Positions 26,967-35,164 of a stretch of DNA of 64,000 bases are shown here, piece by piece; the first letter of the stretch is position 1, and each line of letters starts with the position of its first letter. The notes beneath the pieces were generated by a model. It had not been told where the DNA came from and did no database searches. It was given only the letters and a program-made list of their open reading frames with translations. The DNA is taken from contig NZ_CP059066.1 of assembly GCF_017301615.1 (NCBI RefSeq), positions 2,926,888-2,990,887 of the forward strand, read 5' to 3'. The DNA is from Koleobacter methoxysyntrophicus. GTDB lineage: Bacteria > Bacillota > Thermosediminibacteria > Koleobacterales > Koleobacteraceae. The translations under genes and the position numbers were made by a program.

Positions 26967-27529
26967 TTATTTTTTTAGTGATTTTATAAAATTATCATCT
27001 ATCTTAGCCAGTATGCCCCGCAGGTCTATGCTGGTTCTGCAGATAACCGGAGCAAAAAGTTTCTCCGGTGCAGTTTCGGGCAGTTTGCTCATCGTACGCA
27101 TTTCTATTTCTCTCACTTCGAACATCTCGTTCCCGTATTTATCTACGCCGCAAACGATATTTGCACGTTCGATTAATTTGATTTCATGTCTGCATCTTAC
27201 TTCCATACCAACAACCCAGGTTTCGCTGGTGTATTCGGCATCTTCTACATATTGTTTGACCTTTAGCGTTTCCCAGATATTTTCAGCGGGCAGGTCGCTT
27301 TCCTTGATGGTATAAACATGGATTATCGGAGATACAGCCATAAATTCAGATATTTTCAGCAAAGTGTCAAGAGCTTTCCCACCAGTGGGCATTGCACTAA
27401 TACATTTTTCGATAGTACGCGCAAAACATATGCGTTTTATGAAAGAGTTTCCTTTGGAGCCCTTGATTTCGGAATTCGCGGGAAAAATCTGTTATTCTTT
27501 ACAGTCTGGAATGAAACATGGTACAGCAC
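26967..27529 (-). pseudogene. Hypothetical gene split by a one-base frameshift
   Basis: The 3' frame (26967-27440) encodes KRICFARTIEKCISAMPTGG and onward, ending KIDDNFIKSLKK. The 5' frame starts with GTG at 27529 (LYHVSFQTVKNNRFFPRIPK) after a GGGGGAA ribosome site and runs to TAA at about 27440. Joined near 27444-27450 they give one protein of about 186 aa. RIC-x-TIEKC-x-SAMP-GG is the pattern of a known phage-type family with an N-terminal LYHVS start, which supports a genuine single gene. Either mutation, programmed frameshift or sequencing error. Confidence 0.75.
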
Positions 27530-27565
27530 GATTGCTTCCCCCTTATTACAAGGTATTATAAATAT

Positions 27566-28417
27566 CTACGCAGATTTTCCGCATCGTTTGCCGTATTTTC
27601 CTTCCAAAAAGGTTTCTCTGCAAAATGCCCAAAAGTCATCATCCCGAACAATACAGTTAAAGTCAGGACAATTATAGCCGTTGTCTTTGATCTTTAATTG
27701 TTTTTTGAGTTTTTCGATTGTTTTTTCTATGAGCATTGTTTTTAGATCTTCCAGTTCATCCAAAACCTCATCGATTATGCTGTATAGAGCTTTTTTTGCT
27801 CTATTGCCGATCAGCTCCACGCTACATGCAAAAGCGACAGGATCTTTGGGCATAATCGCTCTAACAGCAAGCGACACTTTGCGCCAGATATGCCTTGCCA
27901 GCCTGCGGCCGAAAGGTTTTTCTGTATCGTAAAAAAGCGTGACTTTTGGGCCTTTAACTTCCGCATTCTCCAAAACTTCGCAGCAGGCATCCCCGGGTTT
28001 TATGCTTTTGTTTTTAATTACATCATACCATAAATATGATCCTTCCACTTCATGTACCAGTTCTTTTATGGCATCCTTAACAGCTTCCTGGATTTCTTCA
28101 TCTGTTGGATTATAAAAGCTTTCGTGAGCGCTATAAGCTATTTCAAAAACTATTTCAGGAATAATTTCTGCTATTTCTTCACTTTTGTAAAGGTTCTGCG
28201 GATCAAGCCGTTCGCAAAACTCCTGGAAGGTTAGTCCGGTGACTGCCTCTATATAAGAATGCTCTGCACCTTTGATATATCGCTGAATTTCTTTTTTGGC
28301 TTCTGAGAAGTAGAAAAAAGCATTGTTTTCTGCCCAGCACACAATTTCATCGTAACCAAAAACATCCTCATATTCTTTTTCATCTCTTATATCGAAGGTA
28401 ATCGACTCTATTATCAT
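27566..28417 (-). CDS. Hypothetical protein, 283 aa
   Basis: Acidic soluble protein. Opens MIIESITFDIRDEKEYEDVF; middle has EEIQEAVKDAIKELVHEVEGSYLWYDVI and the segment FYDTEKPFGRRLARHIW; ends with a Cys-containing region (NCPDFNCIVRDDDFWAFC). No family recognised. AGGAGGTATAAG precedes the ATG. Part of the operon from leader d. Confidence 0.6.
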   Translation of the reverse strand: MIIESITFDIRDEKEYEDVFGYDEIVCWAENNAFFYFSEAKKEIQRYIKGAEHSYIEAVTGLTFQEFCERLDPQNLYKSEEIAEIIPEIVFEIAYSAHESFYNPTDEEIQEAVKDAIKELVHEVEGSYLWYDVIKNKSIKPGDACCEVLENAEVKGPKVTLFYDTEKPFGRRLARHIWRKVSLAVRAIMPKDPVAFACSVELIGNRAKKALYSIIDEVLDELEDLKTMLIEKTIEKLKKQLKIKDNGYNCPDFNCIVRDDDFWAFCRETFLEGKYGKRCGKSA

Positions 28418-28447
28418 CTTATACCTCCTTTGTTTTTTTTAAAACAA

Positions 28448-28482
28448 CAAAAGCAGCAGGACAAAAAATCCCGCCGCTTTTG
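28448..28482 (-). terminator. Intra-operon terminator
   Basis: GCAAAAGCGGCGGG and CCTGCTGCTTTTG arms with the loop ATTTTTTGT; lies between the 174-aa and 283-aa genes, so read-through is needed to express the rest of the leader-d operon. Confidence 0.75.
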
Positions 28483-28505
28483 CAAACAATAAAACTTTTG
28501 GTTTC

Positions 28506-29030
28506 TTACATAGTGACGCATATCCCGATCAGATCGGGAGGTTCGGGCAATTGAGAAACAAAGCGATCAATGCACTTCATAAAGTCTTTCGGGCGGCAAT
28601 CTAGAAGTTCAGCTTGTTCATAATATGCAGCTTCTATATCGTCTTCGTCATATGAGCCAAAATATATTTCTATAGGTTCATTGTCAAGAATAAAATAACG
28701 TTCTTTTCCTTTTTTGTCAATAACTTTTAATAAAGTTTCTGTATCGTCTGTTAAATAACCGTATCCCGAAGAATACACCAGAATTTTATCGAAATTTTGA
28801 ACAAAAAGCGAGTCGCTGTCATCGAGATCTTCACCTATTGCAATGAGCAGCAGAGTTTTGGCGGTATTGCCATCAGCGAGTAGTTTTTCCACGTTTGTAT
28901 CAAAACAACAGCTTTTTTTCTCACAATGGCAACAATCTTCGTCGATGTCTTCGAAACGTTCTTTTCTTTCCTCAAAATCCTCTTTTGTAATTTCTCCAAA
29001 AAAATAACCTTCGTTATATTGAATTTCCAT
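28506..29030 (-). CDS. Hypothetical acidic protein with Cys cluster
   Basis: 174 aa, very acidic. A Cys-rich segment DEDCCHCEKKSCCFD near residues 31-44 could bind zinc or an iron-sulfur cluster. Further on come long Asp/Glu stretches and the C-terminal SQLPEPPDLIGICVTM. No family recognised. AAGGAGGCATT precedes the start. Confidence 0.6.
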   Translation of the reverse strand: MEIQYNEGYFFGEITKEDFEERKERFEDIDEDCCHCEKKSCCFDTNVEKLLADGNTAKTLLLIAIGEDLDDSDSLFVQNFDKILVYSSGYGYLTDDTETLLKVIDKKGKERYFILDNEPIEIYFGSYDEDDIEAAYYEQAELLDCRPKDFMKCIDRFVSQLPEPPDLIGICVTM

Positions 29031-29054
29031 GAAATAATGCCTCCTTATCTGAAA

Positions 29055-29387
29055 TTACTCGAGTCTTTCGACAACCCTGATATCAAGGTCGTCGAGCGTG
29101 ACTTTTTGGTGTGCTTCTGAAAAACCCTTTTCCCGCCGCGTGCTTTTCCCCTGCTTAATAGGAAAGCATACGGCAGTTTCGCCCGGTTTCAATCCCTCGA
29201 ATAGTTTGTTTTCTGCCGGAACGGCACCAAAGGTTTCTACTATTTTTTGTGTGTCGGGATGACCTATATAATGAGGAATTCCCGACAGGTTGGGCAAATT
29301 GTTTCTGCTGATTGTAGTTATTCTGTACAAACCGTCTACTGGGACAACTACGGTTGATAAAACAGCTTTGATTTTCATTCTCGACAA
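29055..29387 (-). CDS. Hypothetical protein, 110 aa
   Basis: First gene after leader d. Beta-rich start (KIKAVLSTVVVPVDGLYRITTIS), then PHYIGHPDTQKIVETFGAVP and PGETAVCFPIKQGKSTRREKG. The phrase GHPDT and the following valine/threonine-rich part recall small phage STIV-orfB116-like (DUF1874) proteins; this comparison is from memory and uncertain. Confidence 0.6.
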   Translation of the reverse strand: MSRMKIKAVLSTVVVPVDGLYRITTISRNNLPNLSGIPHYIGHPDTQKIVETFGAVPAENKLFEGLKPGETAVCFPIKQGKSTRREKGFSEAHQKVTLDDLDIRVVERLE

Positions 29388-29407
29388 AAACCTCCTTTCT
29401 AAAAATA

Positions 29408-29566
29408 AAAATCGGCAGAACTTTCGTCCTGCCGTTTTGGCGGAAATTAAAATTTTTACATGAAGCTTTTGCTTTTTACTGCCGGCATCGTTCCCTGTGA
29501 ACTTACCGGCCTGATAATAAAAACCTTTACGTTTAATATTATAACATTTAATTTAAATTTGTGCAA
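29408..29566 (-). promoter_or_regulatory. Operon leader copy d: promoter, conserved hairpin, attenuator
   Basis: Minus strand: -35 TTGCAC (29561-29566), 17 bp, -10 TATAAT (29538-29543), conserved hairpin (29479-29518: TATCAG, GCCGG, TAA, GTTC/GAAC inner stem, GAT, GCCGGC), terminator CGGCAGGACG/CTGCCG with T5 (29408-29439), then the 110-aa gene. The cleanest example of the YAA/RAU internal loop. Confidence 0.83.
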
Positions 29567-29585
29567 GCAAATTAAAAAACGTCGA

Positions 29586-29630
29586 CTGAGCCTCCCCATG
29601 GCTAAAGCCAGGGGTTACCGCGCCGGAATG
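29586..29630. repeat. IS200/IS605-like end hairpin remnant
   Basis: CCCCATGGC and GCCAGGGG (29594-29614) form a hairpin with a TAAA-type loop, in the flank pattern GAGCCT...TTACCGCG seen at IS605-type ends. It marks the border between core (leader d) and cargo (toxin-antitoxin). Confidence 0.5.
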
Positions 29631-29644
29631 ATTAGATAAAAAAA

Positions 29645-29661
29645 ACAGGCTTTGAGCCTGT
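29645..29661 (-). terminator. Terminator after the yoeB-like gene
   Basis: ACAGGCT and AGCCTGT arms with loop TTG and T8 on the transcribed strand. Confidence 0.85.
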
Positions 29662-29682
29662 CTGTTCTTGCATTGTTATATT

Positions 29683-29946
29683 TTATTTATAATGCGTCCA
29701 CATTCTATAAATCTTTACAATTTTTTCTTCATCTAAAACTTCGTATATTATCCTGTGCTGTATGTTTATTCTTCTTGAAAGTTTTCCCCGCAAATTCCCT
29801 TTTAATTTCTCATAAGGAGGGGGATTTTGATAAGGATTTTCTTTTAAGATTTTTAAAATTTCTTTTGCTTTTTTGTCTAATCCGCACTCTTCCAGCCTTT
29901 TTGCATCTTTTAATGCATACTTTGAAAACTTCAGCTTATATCCCAT
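29683..29946 (-). CDS. yoeB: YoeB/Txe-family ribosome-dependent mRNA interferase toxin
   Basis: 87 aa RelE-fold toxin. KEILKILKENPYQNPPPYEKLKGNLRGKLSRRINIQHRIIYEV contains the family core NPP-EKLKG-L-G-SRRI-QHR-IYEV, and the C-terminus MWTHYK has the catalytic His/Tyr pair found in YoeB. It cuts mRNA in the ribosomal A site. Overlaps its antitoxin gene by 16 bp. Confidence 0.93.
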   Translation of the reverse strand: MGYKLKFSKYALKDAKRLEECGLDKKAKEILKILKENPYQNPPPYEKLKGNLRGKLSRRINIQHRIIYEVLDEEKIVKIYRMWTHYK

Positions 29947-30188
29947 CCTAAGTCTTCCTCATCTTTCCATTCATCTAATGGCGTTTTATCTGCATCCATA
30001 ATACTTTCTTTTAAGTTAGGTATTGACAGCAAATACAGTGTTTCTTGAATTGCATTCCAGTCTTCTTCAGAGATCAAAATTGCATTGCCTTTTCTGGAAG
30101 TTATTTGGATTGGTTCGCTGTTCTTCCTTGTTTGCTCAATTATTTTATATATGTTCATCCTTACCTTTGTTACAGGCATTGTCTTCAT
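29931..30188 (-). CDS. yefM: YefM/Phd-family antitoxin
   Basis: 85 aa. N-terminal Phd/YefM DNA-binding fold (MPVTKVRMNIYKIIEQTRKN; PIQITSRKGNAILISEEDWNAIQETLYLL) followed by the acidic toxin-binding tail (DADKTPLDEWKDEEDLGWD). Neutralises the YoeB protein encoded downstream and represses the operon. AGGTGATTTAA lies before the start codon. Confidence 0.93.
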   Translation of the reverse strand: MKTMPVTKVRMNIYKIIEQTRKNSEPIQITSRKGNAILISEEDWNAIQETLYLLSIPNLKESIMDADKTPLDEWKDEEDLGWDIS

Positions 30189-30327
30189 TTAAATCACCTC
30201 TGAAGATAATCATAACGTACATAAAAACGTACGTCAAGAAAAATTTCGATAGAGGTTTTTGTAGAATTTGTAGAAAGGCCAGAGTTTCGTTCACAGAAAA
30301 TGAAAAAATTAAAAAAACTATTGAAAA

Positions 30328-30396
30328 GGGTGGGTATCCCTGAGGTATTATTGATATGGAAACAAAACATCAATACCCGAAAGAAGTGACCCACCC
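30328..30396. repeat. 69-bp inverted repeat
   Basis: GGGTGGGT (30328-30335) pairs with ACCCACCC (30389-30396), and internally GGTATTATTGAT pairs with ATCAATACC. It overlaps the 3' end of the 151-aa gene and could be a terminator for it or the folded end of a lost insertion sequence. Confidence 0.55.
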
Positions 30397-30825
30397 AATC
30401 AACAAAGATATAACATCCTCAATAGAAACAACCTCTTGTAAAGAGTTATCATTGTATTCCGCTTCCTGACCATTAGTGGGGTGTCTCATATCGGACGCAG
30501 TAAGCATGTCATCATCTGTCACAGGTAAGGATGCAGCATTTTTTAAAACTTCTTTGTTAATAACTCTTGCGCCGATTTCCTCCAGTGTTTCTACTACTTT
30601 TCTTATTCCTTCATAATCAATCTCGTTATTTATTTCCAGGAAATCTTCCATGATATTAAAAACATCAATAGGCAAGTTTTGATTAACTTTCAATAGATAT
30701 TTTTGTACAAGCTTATAATAAGCATCTTTGTTTTTCCCCATAGCAACTCGCCTCAATATCTCAATATAATGTAACAAAACCAATAGATATAATGCCAAAT
30801 TAATAATTGGTTGTAGCATTTCCAT
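30370..30825 (-). CDS. Hypothetical protein with N-terminal hydrophobic segment
   Basis: 151 aa from the first ATG; a start at MGKNKDAYYKLVQKY (30741) with GAGGCGA upstream would give 123 aa and drop the hydrophobic part (LALYLLVLLHYIEIL). The soluble part is helical (FNIMEDFLEINNEIDYEGIRKVVETLEEI). The C-terminus lies within a large inverted repeat. Family not recognised. Confidence 0.5.
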   Translation of the reverse strand: MEMLQPIINLALYLLVLLHYIEILRRVAMGKNKDAYYKLVQKYLLKVNQNLPIDVFNIMEDFLEINNEIDYEGIRKVVETLEEIGARVINKEVLKNAASLPVTDDDMLTASDMRHPTNGQEAEYNDNSLQEVVSIEDVISLLIGWVTSFGY

Positions 30826-30869
30826 ATCATGTTATAACGAATCTTTTCTCTTCATATCACTAATTTGTA

Positions 30870-31175
30870 GTTGTTTCAAAAATACTATAAAATTTTTTGA
30901 TGTTTTATTAATTCTCTCAGCATTCTGTAAAATCCTGCTCTGTTTTGCGGAAACTGGAGAAGCGTTTTTGCATTTGCCGGGTCTTCATAGTAGCTGACAG
31001 TCCCGTCCTCCGCTCGGAACTGTAATTCTTTTTTGCTCTTCACTCAACCCAAACAAAATTCACTTAATCTATTATACAAATTTGATATACTGTATTCCCT
31101 GCCGTCTTTAAGCGTTTCCAAAAACGGCAGCATAAAGTCTTTAAACCCTGGAACTGCCAATCTAAACATCTTTCT
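30870..31175 (-). pseudogene. Remnant resembling an Mrr N-terminal domain plus further coding debris
   Basis: No intact gene in 30826-31186. One frame gives AVPGFKDFMLPFLETLKDG and REYSISNLYNRLSEF (31034-31175), then shifts to GLSEEQKRITVPSGG; this order matches the winged-helix N-domain of Mrr-type restriction enzymes. Another frame (about 30900-31030) reads FRAEDGTVSYYEDPANAKTL. The nuclease domain is absent. Likely a decayed defence gene. Confidence 0.45.
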
Positions 31176-31186
31176 TCGTTATGTTT

Positions 31187-32080
31187 CTACTCCCATGCCA
31201 GCTTATCCACACTCTTCTGCAGATCCCTCCTCGTCGGCCTTGTGTACCTCGCCGTTACATTCAGATCCGAATGCCCGGCAAGTTCGGCCACTCTGTCAAG
31301 GCTTTCGCCTGCATCCACCAGAGCCTTGCAGAAGGTATGTCTTAAAACGTGCGGTGTTATGTCTTCCAGCCTGGCATTGTATGCATATTTCTCTATCATA
31401 TATTCAATATTCCGGATGCTCATAGCCCTGCCGGTCTTCCCCGGAAACAGCGGTCCGGGGTCGTCTCCTCTTACGGCAAGCCAGTTTTTCAGCGCTTTCC
31501 TGGCCGTCAGGTTGAGCGGTACTTCCCGGTATTTATTTCCCTTGCCGGAACGCACGGTCAGATACCCGCTTCTTTCGCGGAGCTTTATGTCATCCAGTGT
31601 CAGGGCACACAATTCGGAAACCCGCAGGCCTGTGTGCATAAGCAGCGTTACGATGGCTATGTCCCTCTCTTTACCCGCTCTGTAAACCGCCCGTATAAGG
31701 GCCTGACGCTCCTTCGACTCCAAAGAACGCGGCGCGCTTTTTACCACAGGAATCATTTTTATACTGCCTGCCGGGTTGTCTTTTGCGACACCGACTTCCT
31801 CTGCCCAGCTAAAGAATATTTTAAGCGACTGGAGTATTCTGTTTACCGTTGCAGGTTTATAACCCTTGTTCTGCAGATGTCTCTTGAATTCCGCTATATC
31901 CAGCGGTCCCACCGATGCTGCTTCGGGCAGCTCGCCGGCTGTTTCCTGATACCATTTTATAAATTTTTTTAGATCGGCCAGATATGCTTCTATTGTCTTT
32001 GGTCTGGAGTCTTTTTCTTTTAAATACTGTTCAAATTCAGGAATAATACTGTACACAGTCTGCAGTTTCACCCCTTTCAA
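31187..32080 (-). CDS. XerC/XerD-like tyrosine recombinase
   Basis: 297 aa. SAM-like N-domain (residues 10-100) and catalytic domain with R153 (HTGLRVSEL), K180 (GKGNKYREV), H244/R247 (HVLRHTF), H270 (GHSDLNV) and nucleophile Y279. Length equals that of dimer-resolution Xer proteins rather than phage integrases. The start codon is uncertain (TTG at 32080 or a later GTG). A truncated paralog lies at 51455 on the plus strand. Possibly resolves multimers of the element's circular form or catalyses cargo rearrangement. Confidence 0.92.
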   Translation of the reverse strand: MKGVKLQTVYSIIPEFEQYLKEKDSRPKTIEAYLADLKKFIKWYQETAGELPEAASVGPLDIAEFKRHLQNKGYKPATVNRILQSLKIFFSWAEEVGVAKDNPAGSIKMIPVVKSAPRSLESKERQALIRAVYRAGKERDIAIVTLLMHTGLRVSELCALTLDDIKLRERSGYLTVRSGKGNKYREVPLNLTARKALKNWLAVRGDDPGPLFPGKTGRAMSIRNIEYMIEKYAYNARLEDITPHVLRHTFCKALVDAGESLDRVAELAGHSDLNVTARYTRPTRRDLQKSVDKLAWE

Positions 32081-32084
32081 ATAA

Positions 32085-32891
32085 TTATTTTTTTTCGATA
32101 TATTTTATAAGCGCCTTTTTCACGGCATCATTGTAACCGCCAGAAAACCTCCGGAGCACCGACAGGGACGGGCCATCGTTTTCCTGACGCCATTTTTCGT
32201 AGTTTTCGAGCTTCAGGGCATCTTCGATAAATCTTATCACGGCCGGAAGCCAGTTGGTTTCGTTATATTTTTCCTGCGGTCCCGCATAATAGGTATTCAG
32301 ATCGAGTTTCTTTTTGGCCTCCGGCAGAAACCCGCCCAGTCTGACCCTTATCGTTTCTATATGGGGTCTTTCTGTCTTCTGCTTCTGTCTCCATTCCAGA
32401 TACTCGGCTTCGCTGAATTTTATTTTTCCAAGGTCTTTGGAGCAATCATAGAGAGCTTTATATATTTCTTCGTCGTCTATTGTTCTGCCGAGAACCCTGC
32501 TGGGAACCAGTCCTGCCAGTTCCTTGGCTTTGTTGAATCCTCCGCAGCGCCTGGAAATCTGGGCCGGGGTAGGCATATCTCTATGGTTTTTCTGCCATTC
32601 GGCGTATTCGGACCGCTTGATAAATATGCCGTACTCTTCCGCAGCCTGTTTGAGCGCCTGGATACATTCGTCTCGTGAAAAGGTTTTGTTTCTTGGTGGA
32701 ATATTCAGTTCTTGCCTTAACGTTTCCCAGTTCAGCTTTGTGATATAATATATTCCCATAAAGGAATAGAGGTTGTTCTCTCTGGCATATTCATCCCATT
32801 CTTTTTGGCTGGGCCAGCCGTTGGCTTCTGCGTATTTTTTTAGAATTTTTAAGGTTTTGTCGAGTTTTTTGTTTTCTGCAGCCAAATGCAT
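32085..32891 (-). CDS. Protein with homing-endonuclease-associated repeats
   Basis: 268 aa made of about four repeats of 55-65 residues, each ending with a G-F/G-Y-N-x-A pattern (RRCGGFNKAKELAGL; VRLGGFLPEAKK; RRFSGGYNDAVKKAL) and starting with W-S/P-x-EW. This is the helical DNA-binding repeat found next to homing endonucleases. No nuclease domain is present. Its ribosome site overlaps the last repeat of CRISPR array 1, so it may be transcribed through that array. 4 bp to the Xer gene. Confidence 0.75.
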   Translation of the reverse strand: MHLAAENKKLDKTLKILKKYAEANGWPSQKEWDEYARENNLYSFMGIYYITKLNWETLRQELNIPPRNKTFSRDECIQALKQAAEEYGIFIKRSEYAEWQKNHRDMPTPAQISRRCGGFNKAKELAGLVPSRVLGRTIDDEEIYKALYDCSKDLGKIKFSEAEYLEWRQKQKTERPHIETIRVRLGGFLPEAKKKLDLNTYYAGPQEKYNETNWLPAVIRFIEDALKLENYEKWRQENDGPSLSVLRRFSGGYNDAVKKALIKYIEKK

Positions 32892-32900
32892 AAAGGCCCT

Positions 32901-33262
32901 CCTTTTATCCTGTATAATTGGAATTTGAACGAATCTGAACTCAAAAGGAAATTAAATACTCTGTTTTTCTTATCCTGTATAATTGGAATTTGAACCCTTA
33001 CTGTTATGTAGCCTTTTGGCGGGTCTTTTTCATTTTTTATCCTGTATAATTGGAATTTGAACCAATCATATTTAACGTAATCTAATGTTGTCTTAGGTCT
33101 TTTTATCCTGTATATTTGGAATTTGAACCCAAAAATCTTGCGGTATGCACCTGCCGTCTGTTCAACTTTTTATCCTGTATAATTGGAATTTGAACCAGAC
33201 TTCTTCTGATGGCCGCAAATCATTATAGAAAGCTTTTTATCCTGTATAATTGGAATTTGAAC
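32901..33262 (-). CRISPR. CRISPR array 1: six repeats, five spacers
   Basis: 30-bp repeats at 32901, 32966, 33033, 33099, 33166 and 33233; spacers 35-37 bp. In crRNA orientation (minus strand) the repeat starts GTTCAAATTCCAATTATACA and ends GGATAAAAAG. It differs from array 2 by two bases. Repeats 1 and 2 are slightly degenerate in their 3' part and repeat 4 has an internal change. The right side joins a broken reverse transcriptase gene directly, without a leader. Confidence 0.95.
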
Positions 33263-33817
33263 CCCATTTAGTATTCTTCTGTCTGATATTCTTCTTCTTA
33301 TCAAAATCATTAATTTATCATGATTAATGTTGTCAAAATATGATTTGATATCTGCATCAAGCACAAAATATCCTGCTGTATTATATGCTCTAAATATGGT
33401 TTCTAAAGCCCTATGTGCACTCCCTTTTGGTCTAAATCCATAGGAACAATCTTTAAAATCCGCCTCAAATATAGGTTCAATTACTATTTTGGCAGCTGCT
33501 TGTATTACTCTGTCCTTGATAATTGGTATCCCAAGAGGTCGTCTCGAACCATCCTTCTTGGGTATATACACTCTTTTAACAGGTATTGGTTTATATCTTC
33601 CTTCTTTTAATTCTTTCTGTATTTCTGTCAGAAATTCTTCTACTCCTTGATTCTCTATATCTGAAATTGATACTTCATCTATACCTGCCGTGCCTTTGTT
33701 TCTTTTAACTTGTTTCCAGGCTTTTTTTAGTATATCCATTCGATATACTTTATTGTAGAGTGCATGAAATCGTCTCCCTGTATTAGCCTTGGCACTTAGA
33801 TTTTGACTTATATACAT
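33263..33817 (-). pseudogene. ltrA: Group II intron reverse transcriptase, N-terminal fragment
   Basis: 185 codons with RT motifs 0-3: RNKGTAGIDEVSI, RYKPIPVKRVYIPKKDGSRRPLG, DRVIQAAAKIVIEPIFE, SYGFRPKGSAHRAL, FVLDADIKSYFDNI (first catalytic Asp). The frame then runs into CRISPR array 1, so motif 5 with YADD, the maturase and the endonuclease domains are missing. Inactive. Confidence 0.92.
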
Positions 33818-34205
33818 TCACTTTACAAGCCTACGCTTGTGCAAAGGAAGGTCTCCCCAGTTCCAAAGCATACTGTGAGTGCATATCGCTTCCCATACAC
33901 CGAAGGATTCTTCGATAGTGCAATTTAGGTTCTTCCTATCTTCCGTGGTCTTCACCTATGTGTATGAGGCTCGACTTCCTCTTGCTCCTCTATTGAGGCA
34001 AATTCACGATGCAGCAGAATTCACTTTACGTTACAACCTGCACTCTTGCTCGCTCCCTTTCGGGCTACTTTATCCCCACGCTTTAAGCACAGAATTTCTT
34101 CCATACTTAGTGGTTAGCTACTGAGCTCCCTAACGATTACTCAGATTGGACTTTCACCAGTAAGCATGCTTTGACTTAGCTGGACACGCTACACAAAATT
34201 ATTTA
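33818..34205 (-). mobile_element. 5' part of a group II intron (RNA domains upstream of the ORF)
   Basis: About 390 bp upstream of the RT start have the features of a group II intron leader on the minus strand: a GTG-containing 5' end (GTGTAGCGTGTCC), GAAAGTCC, AGCCCGAAAGGGAGC, and GAAGCGATATGC-type internal loops. The 3' half of the intron (rest of the ORF, domains V and VI) is absent. The exact 5' exon border was not fixed. Confidence 0.7.
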
Positions 34206-34240
34206 CACTCCCTTTTTTTGTTAATCCTGCTTAATTATTT

Positions 34241-35164
34241 TTAAAAATCATAATCATCCAACTCATCATACCAGTGGAATTCAGTAACTTTAGCGTCAGA
34301 ATATTCACCATCCAAAGAAGCATTATAATTTACCCATGTTAAGAATCGGATACTTTCATATCCCACCTTTATACTTGGATATTTATAAAAACCCGAATAA
34401 AAACCTCCCATTATCTTTTTACCTGGTAAAGCTTTAAATGCTATTTCAGCAATTTCTTTTTGAAATTCTTTTAATAATTCTATAGTTTTCTTTTTATCCT
34501 TATCGCTTATCTTAATTGAATACTTTAAATCATGAGGAGATCCGCCACTCCAATCAACTTGTATCCAATAATCATATTGAAAAAAGGATAAATCATTTTC
34601 TTCTATATCAAATTCAAATTTCCAAGCTCCAGTTGGAGTATCTAATTCAGAATAATTTTCTTTAAGAAAATTAAGCAATTCATCTACACCAGAAATTTTT
34701 ATATCATCTAATTTGTTTTCATCTTCTTTTGTCTTTTTATAAGTATAATCATGTTTTTCTTTATATTCTTTTAAATCAGATTTTAATTTTGAAATTTCTT
34801 CTTTATATTCTTCTATTTTTGTTTGACATTCTTTTAACTCAGTTTGTAGCTTTAGTATTTTAGATTTTAATTCTTTATTTTCTTTAACAAGATTACTATT
34901 TCCTTTTAAATTAATTGTTCTTGTTTTTCCGTTCCATTCAACTTCTAATCCTAAAATTTCACTAATAGCTCTAATTGGTAAATAACTTGAATTGCCAATT
35001 ATTAATACTTCCTCATCAATTTTCTTGTCATTTAAAAACAATTTAATGTCTGATATGGTTGCTTTTAAATTATCAGCAACTCCAATATTAATTCCTATTA
35101 AACATATAAACATGAGTATTATTATTAATACTTTTATCGACAGTTTAAGTGAAAAATTTTTCAT
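34241..35164 (-). CDS. Exported coiled-coil protein with copper-amine-oxidase-like N-terminal domain
   Basis: 307 aa from the ATG at 35164 (AGGGAATTG upstream). Signal peptide/anchor KLSIKVLIIILMFICLIG; then the stalk domain FLNDKKIDEEVLI, YLPIRAISEILGLEVEWNG typical of Firmicute cell-surface Cu_amine_oxidN1 modules; then a coiled coil (residues about 85-150) and a C-terminal unknown domain rich in aromatic residues. Much more AT-rich than its neighbours, so it is a recent insertion. Acts outside the membrane. Confidence 0.8.
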   Translation of the reverse strand: MKNFSLKLSIKVLIIILMFICLIGINIGVADNLKATISDIKLFLNDKKIDEEVLIIGNSSYLPIRAISEILGLEVEWNGKTRTINLKGNSNLVKENKELKSKILKLQTELKECQTKIEEYKEEISKLKSDLKEYKEKHDYTYKKTKEDENKLDDIKISGVDELLNFLKENYSELDTPTGAWKFEFDIEENDLSFFQYDYWIQVDWSGGSPHDLKYSIKISDKDKKKTIELLKEFQKEIAEIAFKALPGKKIMGGFYSGFYKYPSIKVGYESIRFLTWVNYNASLDGEYSDAKVTEFHWYDELDDYDF

